In this document: positions 1-5,143 of the stretch, piece by piece
Layout: each line of letters opens with the position of its first letter
How positions within the stretch are numbered: position 1 is the first letter of the stretch
Source: Gammaproteobacteria bacterium UBA3498
GTDB lineage: Bacteria > Pseudomonadota > Gammaproteobacteria > Pseudomonadales > Pseudohongiellaceae
Assembly: GCA_002377605.1 (NCBI GenBank)
Contig: DFQD01000215.1
Span: forward strand, 1-5,143
Direction of reading: 5' to 3'
DNA length: 5,143 nt
The notes under the pieces: generated by a model
What the model saw: only the letters and a program-made list of their open reading frames with translations
The model's database searches: none
Told to the model about the DNA's origin: nothing
Program-made: the position numbers and the translations under genes

Positions 1-179
1 GTTAATCCTTGGGCGACCATTTTGCCATCAGCATCGGCGAACGCTGTGGAAAAGTCCATGTTGTCTTTCAGCACACCAGAATAGGTGGTGCGTGTAATAG
101 TGACGGCCATCTCGTCGGCGATCGAGAAAATACTATTTTTAAATAGTTCAAATTCGATTGGGTCTTCTATGGCTGGCAT
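1..179 (-). CDS. Hydantoinase B / oxoprolinase family subunit, N-terminal part (runs off left edge)
   Basis: Reading the minus strand from an ATG at 177-179 gives 59 complete codons with no stop before the window edge. The protein begins MPAIEDPIEFELFKNS and continues with SIADEMAVTITRTTYSG, then KDNMDFSTAFADADGKMVAQ. This matches the conserved N-terminus of HyuB-type proteins: an opening DP, a following helix with an IAEEM-like segment, RTxYS, DFSxA and DxxGxxVAQ. In that family the B subunit works with a HyuA subunit in ATP-dependent opening of hydantoin or 5-oxoproline rings, or in acetone/acetophenone carboxylase-like reactions. The particular substrate is unknown here. The start is supported by GGAG on the minus strand (188-191) eight bases before the ATG. 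The gene is divergent from the TRAP operon. Family assignment is confident, but the rest of the protein is outside the window. Confidence 0.85.
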   Translation of the reverse strand, partial: MPAIEDPIEFELFKNSIFSIADEMAVTITRTTYSGVLKDNMDFSTAFADADGKMVAQGL

Positions 180-187
180 ATGACGCA

Positions 188-191
188 CTCC
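188..191 (-). promoter_or_regulatory. Ribosome binding site of the hyuB-like gene
   Basis: GGAG on the minus strand, eight bases upstream of the ATG at 177-179. It fixes the start of the partial hydantoinase B gene. Confidence 0.6.
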
Positions 192-255
192 ACAATATTG
201 AATTGTTATCGATTACGGCTTGGGTTTCGGTCCACTATGTGAAACTGTTGAAGAT

Positions 256-261
256 ATTGTA
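256..261 (-). promoter_or_regulatory. Possible -10 box for the hyuB-like gene
   Basis: The minus strand reads TACAAT (five of six matches to TATAAT) about 76 bases upstream of the hyuB-like ATG. The hexamer about 18 bases upstream of it (TGTACC) is a poor -35, so this would be an activator-dependent promoter or a chance match. Confidence 0.2.
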
Positions 262-300
262 TTGATTAGGATATGTGAAGGTACATTCGAGTTCCAGAAA

Positions 301-366
301 GCTTAACAAATCTGTCATTCGCTATATTCCGTAGACTGAGTATGGTAACAATAAACGCTTAACAAA
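301..366. repeat. Direct repeat pair GCTTAACAAA
   Basis: The ten bases GCTTAACAAA occur at 301-310 and again at 357-366. The start-to-start distance is 56 bases, a little over five helical turns. With three bases of 5' flank the match is 12 of 13. The position, upstream of the TRAP operon in the divergent spacer, suggests paired regulator binding sites. That role is inference. Confidence 0.4.
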
Positions 367-427
367 ATTTTTTGCTTCAAAAGTTGATTCCGGTCAGTAG
401 TTCATTCAGATTAACACTGCGACAACC

Positions 428-456
428 TTGATAGTCGTGATGAATCTCGTAAGAAT
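428..456 (+). promoter_or_regulatory. Candidate sigma70-type promoter of the TRAP operon
   Basis: TTGATA (428-433, five of six to TTGACA) is followed after 17 bases by AAGAAT (451-456, four of six to TATAAT). A transcript starting near 463 would have a leader of about 37 bases ending in the dctP ribosome binding sites. This is a by-eye match in AT-rich DNA. TTGATT at 384-389 with a weak -10 around 407 is a poorer alternative. Confidence 0.3.
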
Positions 457-471
457 TAATTTTGATGTTGT

Positions 472-491
472 TAAGGAGACTATATTGGAGG
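472..491 (+). promoter_or_regulatory. Two consecutive ribosome binding sites in front of dctP
   Basis: TAAGGAG (472-478) lies six bases before an in-frame TTG at 485-487. GGAGG (487-491) lies eight bases before the ATG at 500-502. Both spacings are good, so either codon could be the start. The ATG is preferred because it is the stronger start codon and it places the signal peptide at the N-terminus. Longer in-frame extensions back to 428 have no SD. Confidence 0.65.
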
Positions 492-499
492 ACAACAAG

Positions 500-1564
500 A
501 TGCGAAAACTAATTACATATTTTTCAATGGTAATCAGCGCGGCGTTATTGGGTGTGTCGACAGTTTCTGCTGGCGAAATCCCAGAAACGCAAGTTACCGT
601 CATAGGTACTAATAGTACGGTTCGGCATGCAGTTATTCCGGAAAAGCGCTTCTGGAATGAAACATTGCCCAAGATCACCAATGGGAAAATTACGGCTAAC
701 TACAACAACATGGATTTGATGGGTATTAAAGGGTTTCAGGTCTTGCGGTTGTTGAAAGCCGGCGTCACGGATTTTGGGAGTAGTGATGTAAGTAAGTTAG
801 CCGGTGATAACGCAGCGTTTGAAGGATGTGATCTAGCGGGCTTAGCGCTCGATGTTAATGCGGCACGAGCAATATGCGATGCGTGGAAGCCAACAATGGA
901 TCGCATTATGCAAAAACAGTTCAATACAAAGTTGTTGGCAACTGGCGCGAATCCACCACAGGTCTTCTGGTGTCGGGATCCCATTAACCAGCTATCGGAT
1001 TTAAAGGGCCGGAAAATCAGGGTCTTTAACAAAACAATGTCGGATTTTGTAAACGCCGTAGGCGGTACCACAATTAGCATGGCGTTTGCTGAAGTTGTTC
1101 CTGCTTTGCAACGTGGTGTAGTTGATTGTGCGGTTACAGGTACAACAAGTGGTAATTCTGCAGGCTGGACGGAAGTCAGTGATTATATTTACCCCATGTA
1201 CCTTGGCTGGAGCGTTGGTTTCCAAGGTGTAAATCTTGACTCTTGGAACAGGCTTGGCCCAGATGCTCAGAGGGCGTTGATTGATGGTTTTAAACTGTTA
1301 GAAGATGACCTGTGGGCGACTGTCGCAGTGTCCGCATCGCAAGCAGACAATTGCAACACGGGCAAGGACCCGTGTGACTATGGCAAGAAAGCCAAGATGA
1401 CTATTGCACCCGTAAAGGACGCTGATAAAGGTCTTCACAAGGAATTAATGGAAAACGTGGTTCTAGTTGAATGGGGAAAACGTTGCGGGAAAGATTGCGT
1501 AGTTGAGTGGAATAATACGATTGGAAAGGTCGTTGGCATGGCCATTCCTCTAGATAAGATTTAA
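500..1564 (+). CDS. dctP: TRAP transporter periplasmic substrate-binding protein, DctP family
   Basis: A 354-residue protein, a usual length for the family. It begins with a signal peptide: MRK, a hydrophobic stretch (residues 4-20) and a likely signal peptidase I site after VSA (22-24), so it acts in the periplasm. The DctP fold shows in FWNETLPKITNGKI (51-64), the segment DLKGRKIRVFN (167-177), FAEVVPALQRGVVDC (196-210) and GWTEVSDY (222-229). Arg174 in KIRVF matches the conserved arginine that binds the ligand carboxylate in this family, so a small organic acid is the likely cargo. There are eight cysteines in the mature part (110, 126, 158, 210, 285, 292, 329, 333), more than usual. It is the first gene of the operon, followed by both membrane subunits. 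The specific ligand is not deducible. An alternative TTG start lies at 485. Confidence 0.92.
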   Translation: MRKLITYFSMVISAALLGVSTVSAGEIPETQVTVIGTNSTVRHAVIPEKRFWNETLPKITNGKITANYNNMDLMGIKGFQVLRLLKAGVTDFGSSDVSKLAGDNAAFEGCDLAGLALDVNAARAICDAWKPTMDRIMQKQFNTKLLATGANPPQVFWCRDPINQLSDLKGRKIRVFNKTMSDFVNAVGGTTISMAFAEVVPALQRGVVDCAVTGTTSGNSAGWTEVSDYIYPMYLGWSVGFQGVNLDSWNRLGPDAQRALIDGFKLLEDDLWATVAVSASQADNCNTGKDPCDYGKKAKMTIAPVKDADKGLHKELMENVVLVEWGKRCGKDCVVEWNNTIGKVVGMAIPLDKI

Positions 1565-1583
1565 CGTTTTCTGGTAAGGGATT

Positions 1584-1632
1584 AGCTTGGCGTGGATGAT
1601 GTGAGGTGCTGTGTCATCCACGCCTAGTTTTT
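1584..1632 (+). terminator. Stem-loop plus T run between dctP and dctQ (likely partial terminator)
   Basis: GGCGTGGATGA (1589-1599) and TCATCCACGCC (1614-1624) are perfect 11-bp complements around a 14-base loop. Past a T-T mismatch the stem can extend by about four pairs (1584-1587 with 1626-1629, one of them G-T). A run of five T follows at 1628-1632. This is the shape of an intrinsic terminator. Placed after the binding-protein gene, it could stop part of the transcripts and lower expression of the two permease genes, an arrangement commonly seen in binding-protein-dependent uptake operons. Termination strength is not known. The T run is separated from the main stem by TAG, which may weaken it. 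Confidence 0.55.
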
Positions 1633-2198
1633 CATCATCAATGGACTACTTACTAATTTGGGCCCGTCGGCTTGCTAGGTATGGAGCGTGGTTTGGTGGT
1701 GCACTGATACTGGGTGCGGCAGGAGTTATAACCGTCGAAATCCTGATCAGGAAGTTTTTCAGCATGTCGATAGGGGGTGCTGACGAGCTGTCTACGTTTG
1801 CGCTGGCCATTGGGAGTGCGTGGGCATTTAGTTTTACTATGCTAGACAGAGCACACGTGCGAATTGAGTCCCTTTATGTGATATTTCCAACAAGACTTTG
1901 TGCTTTATTAGATGTTGTTGCGCAATTGCTCTTTACACTAATCATAGCGCTGGTTGCCTGGTATGGATTTAAGGTGTTCGCTGGGTCATGGAGCATGAAT
2001 TCGCGAACACTGTCGCCGTTGTCGACGCCTCTGGCAATACCACAGTTCTTTTGGGCCAGCGGGTTAATATTTTTCTTCTTGGTATCTGGATTGTTATTTT
2101 TTCGTGCACTGATTGCATTATGTATGGGCGACCTGTCGAAGGTTCAAGCATTAATTGGCCCTCGTACATTGCAGCAAGAGGTTGAACAAGAGTCGTAA
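1611..2198 (+). CDS. dctQ: TRAP transporter small permease subunit, DctQ family
   Basis: A 195-residue membrane protein with four hydrophobic segments at about 23-45, 57-78, 95-120 and 146-170, the normal DctQ topology. The family motif between helices 1 and 2 and after helix 2 is visible: EILIRKFF (43-50), GGADELSTFALAIGSAWAF (55-73) and AHVRIE (81-86). It pairs with the large permease to form the membrane part of the transporter. The start is uncertain. GTG at 1611 has a GAGGT at 1603-1607, rather close to it, and both lie in the loop of the stem-loop. ATG at 1641 (protein starting MDYLLIWARR) fits the usual N-terminus of the family better but has no visible SD. The first ten residues of the longer form are Ser-rich and are encoded by the hairpin arm and T run. 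Confidence 0.88.
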   Translation: MSSTPSFSSSMDYLLIWARRLARYGAWFGGALILGAAGVITVEILIRKFFSMSIGGADELSTFALAIGSAWAFSFTMLDRAHVRIESLYVIFPTRLCALLDVVAQLLFTLIIALVAWYGFKVFAGSWSMNSRTLSPLSTPLAIPQFFWASGLIFFFLVSGLLFFRALIALCMGDLSKVQALIGPRTLQQEVEQES

Positions 2199-2239
2199 CG
2201 TAAATTGCCGCTAGTTACTCAGTTGCAGAGGATAGGTAA

Positions 2240-3526
2240 ATGATCTCAGTGATGGTCATAGTTTTGTTAGGGTTACTGGCGATCAGCATTCCCGTTGCAG
2301 TTGCACTTGCGATCACGGCTTTGGTCTTAGGGGAGTCTTTCTCCTTTCTGAATCTCACACCAGCTATCGGTGAATTTACATGGTCCTCATCGACGTCATT
2401 TATCTTAGTCGCGGTTCCGTTATTTATTCTCTTGGGTGAAATATTGCTTCGTTCTGGTATTGCGGAACGCATGTACGCAGCAATGACGCATTGGCTCGCA
2501 TGGCTGCCTGGCGGGTTAATGCACTCTAATGTTGGTACCTGTACGATGTTTGCTGCTGTCTCTGGTTCTAGTGTCGCAACGGCGGCGACGATAGGCACTG
2601 TCGCGGTCAACGAGATCGATCGTTACAAATATAACGAGCGTTTTTTTCTAGGGACTATAGCCGCAGGTGGTACTTTGGGAATCCTTATTCCACCGTCTAT
2701 CAATATGATTGTGTACGGTGTCTTGACGGAAACCTCCATTCCTAAGTTATATCTGGCCGGATTTACCCCGGGACTGATTTTGGCCTCGTTGTTTATGCTT
2801 ACGGTACTTATAGGGTGTATTGTCAGACCGAGTTGGGGAGGAAGGAAAATTCAAACTAACTGGTCAGCGCGATTGAATACGCTACCTGATTTGATACCAC
2901 CCCTGATCATATTCTTGGTTGTTATCGGGACGATATATCTAGGGTGGGCGACGCCTACAGAGTCCGCTGCGTTGGGTGTCGTGATAGCCATCGTGCTTGT
3001 GGCATGGCGACGGCGGTTGAACTTGTCGATGTTGTTAGCAGCTATTGAAGGGACCATGCGAACAACAGGTATGGTCATGATGATTTTAGTGGCTGCATTC
3101 TTCTTAAATTTCGTTCTTACATCAATTGGGCTAACTAGTAAGGTCAATGCAATGGTGTTTGAAATGGGGCTAACCCCCATGCAAACACTTTTAGCTGTAG
3201 TGTTGTTTTATCTTGTGCTTGGAATGTTTATGGAGACGTTGTCCATGATGGTCGCAACAGTGCCCATCATTACACCGCTCATTATCGCGATGGGGTTTGA
3301 TCCTGTCTGGTTTGGTGTTCTTATTATGCTTTTAATCGAAACCGCAATGATCACACCACCGGTTGGGATCAATCTATTTATCGTGCAAGGGGTGCGTGGT
3401 CGAGGTCAACTACATGACGTAATGTTTGGCGCCCTTCCGTTTGTCGCTTCGTTGATTATTATGATCGCTTTATTAATTATTTTTCCGGAGATCGCACTAT
3501 GGCTACCGGAAGTCATGAGTGATTAG
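2240..3526 (+). CDS. dctM: TRAP transporter large permease subunit, DctM family
   Basis: A 428-residue polytopic inner-membrane protein, typical of DctM in length, hydrophobic almost throughout. It carries the ion-coupled translocation pathway and drives uptake with the sodium or proton gradient. Family landmarks in order are GEILLRSGIAERMY (66-79), WLPGGLMHSNV (88-98), SGSSVATAATIGTVA (108-122), GGTLGILIPPSINMIVYG (143-160), ATPTESAALG (237-246) and TPPVGINLFIVQGV (372-385). The start is supported by AGAGGA (2227-2232) seven bases before the ATG. It follows dctQ by 41 bases with no terminator-like structure between them, so they are cotranscribed. It ends 33 bases before the 3' end of the convergent HD-domain gene, and I see no bidirectional terminator in that gap. 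It appears intact. Confidence 0.94.
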   Translation: MISVMVIVLLGLLAISIPVAVALAITALVLGESFSFLNLTPAIGEFTWSSSTSFILVAVPLFILLGEILLRSGIAERMYAAMTHWLAWLPGGLMHSNVGTCTMFAAVSGSSVATAATIGTVAVNEIDRYKYNERFFLGTIAAGGTLGILIPPSINMIVYGVLTETSIPKLYLAGFTPGLILASLFMLTVLIGCIVRPSWGGRKIQTNWSARLNTLPDLIPPLIIFLVVIGTIYLGWATPTESAALGVVIAIVLVAWRRRLNLSMLLAAIEGTMRTTGMVMMILVAAFFLNFVLTSIGLTSKVNAMVFEMGLTPMQTLLAVVLFYLVLGMFMETLSMMVATVPIITPLIIAMGFDPVWFGVLIMLLIETAMITPPVGINLFIVQGVRGRGQLHDVMFGALPFVASLIIMIALLIIFPEIALWLPEVMSD

Positions 3527-3559
3527 GTTATCGATCGAACAGGCTACCAAATATTCATT

Positions 3560-4162
3560 TCAATGAGTTTGGCCGTCGGCGAGCAAGCCTCCCGCTTTTA
3601 GAACATGCCAGAAGGAATAGTCTGCGTAATGAATAATAGTGTTTTCAAGACTACGCCTAAGAAGTTGGCCTTCGCCAGAGTGCGCGCCGGCACAATGAGC
3701 AACCTCTTCTGGTAAACCGACTCGCAGACACAGATAAACACCATAAGCGGGGTGTCTTATTGACGGCAGGCCCGCTGATTTCGGCGACTCTTTCCAACGT
3801 TGCTGATTCTTAGGGTCAAACTCCCAAGCCTTTCCAACATCGTGACAGAGTGCTCCAGCGATCAACAAATCTCTCTTTACTGGTAAATCTGGAAACAGTT
3901 CACATAATTGATCTGCCATGGCGATCGCGAGTTTCGTAACGCCCCTTAAGTGATCTGCTTGTGTTCCCGTCGTGAGCGGAGGGGTATCTGGGTTTCCAGA
4001 GGCTTTAATTTCGCTTATGGAGTTGAAGCTACTTTCGTGAATCGCTAGCGCCCACACTTCTAGGACTTTCTCTCGCAACTCGACGTCTTGAATTTGACTC
4101 ACTTCGGGTAGTTCGGTCCGAACCATTTCTTTTTGTGCAGTTGTTATCGTTTCCATTTTCAT
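3560..4162 (-). CDS. HD-domain metal-dependent phosphohydrolase (function unknown)
   Basis: A soluble protein of about 200 residues with no signal peptide or membrane segment. It carries the HD-superfamily metal ligands in order: His71 (DHLRG), His107-Asp108 in CHDVGK, His137 (RHPAYG), His161 (GAHSGEG) and Asp181 (HYADYSFW). The H...HD...H...H...D order resembles dinuclear-metal HD proteins such as the HD-GYP and RNase Y type hydrolases. PhnZ-like oxygenases share a similar ligand set. The substrate cannot be told from the sequence; cleavage of a phosphate ester is the default guess. It lies 61 bases downstream of the SDR gene on the same strand, so cotranscription is likely. The start is unsure: ATG at 4162 is chosen, with GTG at 4168 and ATG at 4156 as alternatives, and none has a clear SD. 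Confidence 0.82.
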   Translation of the reverse strand: MKMETITTAQKEMVRTELPEVSQIQDVELREKVLEVWALAIHESSFNSISEIKASGNPDTPPLTTGTQADHLRGVTKLAIAMADQLCELFPDLPVKRDLLIAGALCHDVGKAWEFDPKNQQRWKESPKSAGLPSIRHPAYGVYLCLRVGLPEEVAHCAGAHSGEGQLLRRSLENTIIHYADYSFWHVLKAGGLLADGQTH

Positions 4163-4173
4163 TGGCACTGATT

Positions 4174-4214
4174 GTTAATTGTAATTGGAGCAATATCGTT
4201 AACTGTAATTAGGG
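4174..4214. repeat. Imperfect tandem direct repeat between the SDR and HD genes
   Basis: GTTAATTGTAATTGGAG (4174-4190) and GTTAACTGTAATTAGGG (4198-4214) match at 14 of 17 positions, with a 24-base period. They fill most of the 61-base gap upstream of the HD-domain gene. They could be a pair of regulator sites for an internal promoter, or the remains of a local duplication. No function can be assigned. Confidence 0.4.
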
Positions 4215-4223
4215 TACAGGGCA

Positions 4224-5000
4224 TTATATTATTAGTGTTGATTGACTGTACCCACCATCGACAAAGATGGATTCTCCGGTTATAAAATCTGACGCCTTAC
4301 TAGCTAAGAATGTTGCCGGTCCCGCAAAGTCTTCGGGAATGCCCCAACGTCCCGCGGGACAGCGTTGTTCGATATGTTCATTTAGAGTGGGAAAGGTTTG
4401 TCTTGATCCAACGGTCAACGGAGTATCAATCCAACCGGGAAGCAGCGCGTTGACTTGAATATTATCTTTGGCCCATGCGACAGCGAGGCTGCGAGTTAAT
4501 TGAACAATTGCACCTTTGCTTGCTGAGTAAGCCGCTGTTTTAGCCGAACCAAAAACTGACGTCATTGAACCGATATTGATAACTTTTCCACCTGTCTTAG
4601 ACAAATCTGGATACATCGTTTTGCAACAAAGAAAAGTTCCTTTAAGGTTTGTATCAATGACCTGATCCCACTCTGCGCTAGAAAAGTCTTCAGGCATTTT
4701 GCGAATATTCACGCCGGCATTGTTTACTACAATATCAATTTTCTCAAACCGGCTTCGAATTTTCCTGGGCATGTCCGTTATGTCGTCTTCATTACTGACA
4801 TCAACGGTTAAGGCCATCACATTTACTTGGTACTTTTTTTCGAGACTGGTTGCAACGTCATGTGATTTTTCGATATCGCGGGCTGCGATAACAATATCGG
4901 AACCGGCCGCGGCAAGGCCATCTGCTATTCCTTTTCCGATGCCACTATTGCCGCCGGTGATCAACGCGACTTTTCCTTCCAAATTAAATAATTCGCTCAT
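4224..5000 (-). CDS. Short-chain dehydrogenase/reductase (SDR) family oxidoreductase
   Basis: A cytoplasmic 258-residue classical SDR of typical length with all key elements. The nucleotide-binding TGGNSGIG is at 15-22, Asp67 in DVS binds the adenine ring, and NNAG is at 93-96. The catalytic residues are Asn118, Ser145 (INIGS), Tyr158 and Lys162 (YSASK), followed by PGW (188-190) and the C-terminal FVDGGYS (246-252). Arg41 follows Ala40 at the end of the second beta strand, in place of an acidic residue, which by family rules favours NADP(H). It resembles the gluconate 5-dehydrogenase / 2-deoxygluconate 3-dehydrogenase (KduD-like) group, but annotation by resemblance is weak in this family and the alcohol or ketone substrate is unknown. 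The ATG at 5000 has no good SD, and upstream ATGs meet stops at once. The HD-domain gene follows downstream. Confidence 0.9.
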   Translation of the reverse strand: MSELFNLEGKVALITGGNSGIGKGIADGLAAAGSDIVIAARDIEKSHDVATSLEKKYQVNVMALTVDVSNEDDITDMPRKIRSRFEKIDIVVNNAGVNIRKMPEDFSSAEWDQVIDTNLKGTFLCCKTMYPDLSKTGGKVINIGSMTSVFGSAKTAAYSASKGAIVQLTRSLAVAWAKDNIQVNALLPGWIDTPLTVGSRQTFPTLNEHIEQRCPAGRWGIPEDFAGPATFLASKASDFITGESIFVDGGYSQSTLII

Positions 5001-5038
5001 TTCAATTCATACTATTGCATTATCTTAGGAGTCACTAC

Positions 5039-5048
5039 TGTATATACA
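5039..5048. promoter_or_regulatory. Palindrome TGTATATACA upstream of the SDR gene
   Basis: A perfect 10-bp palindrome about 40 bases upstream of the SDR start codon. The position would suit an operator for a dimeric regulator. AT-rich palindromes of this length also arise by chance, and no good -35/-10 pair is visible beside it. Confidence 0.2.
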
Positions 5049-5062
5049 TTTGTAGGAGTTGT

Positions 5063-5143
5063 TCATTCTTCTTCGTTTCCAAGTCCATTCGCGCACTCGG
5101 GTGCTCCAGGGCGTTGTGCTACGTTCGACGAATGCTTGACTTT
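5063..5143 (-). CDS. Possible 3' end of an upstream minus-strand gene
   Basis: One minus-strand frame is open from the window edge for 26 codons and ends with TGA at 5063-5065. The residues end GLGNEEE just before the stop. The end would be 62 bases upstream of the SDR start, a plausible operon spacing. I do not recognise the fragment. A second minus-strand frame is also open here but gives an unlikely Trp/Arg-rich peptide. The stretch is too short for any firm statement and may be non-coding. Confidence 0.22.
   Translation of the reverse strand, partial: KVKHSSNVAQRPGAPECANGLGNEEE

Larger units (their letters stand above)
180..499. promoter_or_regulatory. Divergent intergenic control region between hyuB-like gene and TRAP operon
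   Basis: About 320 AT-rich bases with no convincing gene on either strand. It must carry the start signals for both the leftward hydantoinase B gene and the rightward TRAP operon. Visible structures are an exact 10-bp direct repeat GCTTAACAAA (301-310 and 357-366), a small inverted repeat ACAAT-N5-ATTGT (192-206) and AT-rich promoter-like hexamers. No regulator gene is in the window, so the protein that might bind here is unknown. Confidence 0.6.

Noticed and set aside
428..499. N-terminal extension of dctP by 24 residues back to 428.
   Set aside because: No ribosome binding site there, and it would bury the signal peptide. The GGAGG-ATG at 487-502 and the TAAGGAG-TTG alternative at 472-487 are better.
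465..512. A 15-codon upstream reading frame (ATG 465 to TAA 510-512) overlapping the dctP start.
   Set aside because: It has no SD before its ATG and its overlap is explained by the tandem dctP ribosome binding sites lying in another frame.
736..1225. Minus-strand open frames inside dctP, and similar antisense frames inside dctQ, dctM and the SDR gene.
   Set aside because: They overlap genes with clear family signatures, lack ribosome binding sites and give peptides with no recognisable motif.
3527..3559. Possible bidirectional terminator between dctM and the convergent HD-domain gene.
   Set aside because: Only a short ATCGAT-type palindrome is present; no stem of useful length and no T run on either strand.
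4212..4253. Inverted repeat GGGTACAG/CTGTACCC as a terminator of the SDR gene.
   Set aside because: Eight base pairs around a 26-base loop, with no T run on the minus-strand side, so it does not look like an intrinsic terminator.
5060..5138. Short plus-strand frame starting at TTG 5060 after AGGAG.
   Set aside because: Only about 26 residues with no recognisable features; the AGGAG match alone is too weak to call a gene.

Overview
The window comes from a bacterial chromosome or contig of moderate GC, probably a proteobacterium. Supporting this are the tripartite TRAP uptake system, Gram-negative style signal peptides and AUG/GUG starts with Shine-Dalgarno (SD) sites. Nothing in the sequence fixes the genus. 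No rRNA, tRNA, CRISPR array, insertion sequence or phage gene is visible.

Left edge (1-179, minus strand): the first 59 codons of a hydantoinase B / oxoprolinase-type subunit (HyuB-like) that runs off the window. It is divergent from the next operon across about 320 bases of non-coding DNA (180-499). That region holds candidate promoters, a 10-bp direct repeat pair and a small inverted repeat.

Centre (500-3526, plus strand): a complete TRAP transporter operon. It runs from a DctP-family periplasmic binding protein through a four-helix small permease (DctQ) to a large permease (DctM). A stem-loop followed by a T run lies between the binding-protein gene and dctQ. This fits partial termination that would give more binding protein than membrane subunits. 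Unusually, the SD and GTG start of the longer dctQ reading frame lie in its loop.

Right (3560-5000, minus strand, convergent with the TRAP operon): a short-chain dehydrogenase/reductase (SDR) followed 61 bases later by an HD-domain metal-dependent phosphohydrolase. They are probably cotranscribed. The last about 80 bases may be the 3' end of a further minus-strand gene.

Taken together this looks like an accessory catabolic locus. The TRAP system would import a small organic acid, probably a carboxylate, with proton or sodium gradient coupling. The HyuB-like ATP-dependent amidohydrolase/carboxylase subunit and the SDR could process it or related molecules. The substrate cannot be read from the sequence. 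I see no clearly novel system. The points most worth a second look are the hairpin at the dctP/dctQ junction, the two start sites of dctP and the cysteine-rich binding protein.
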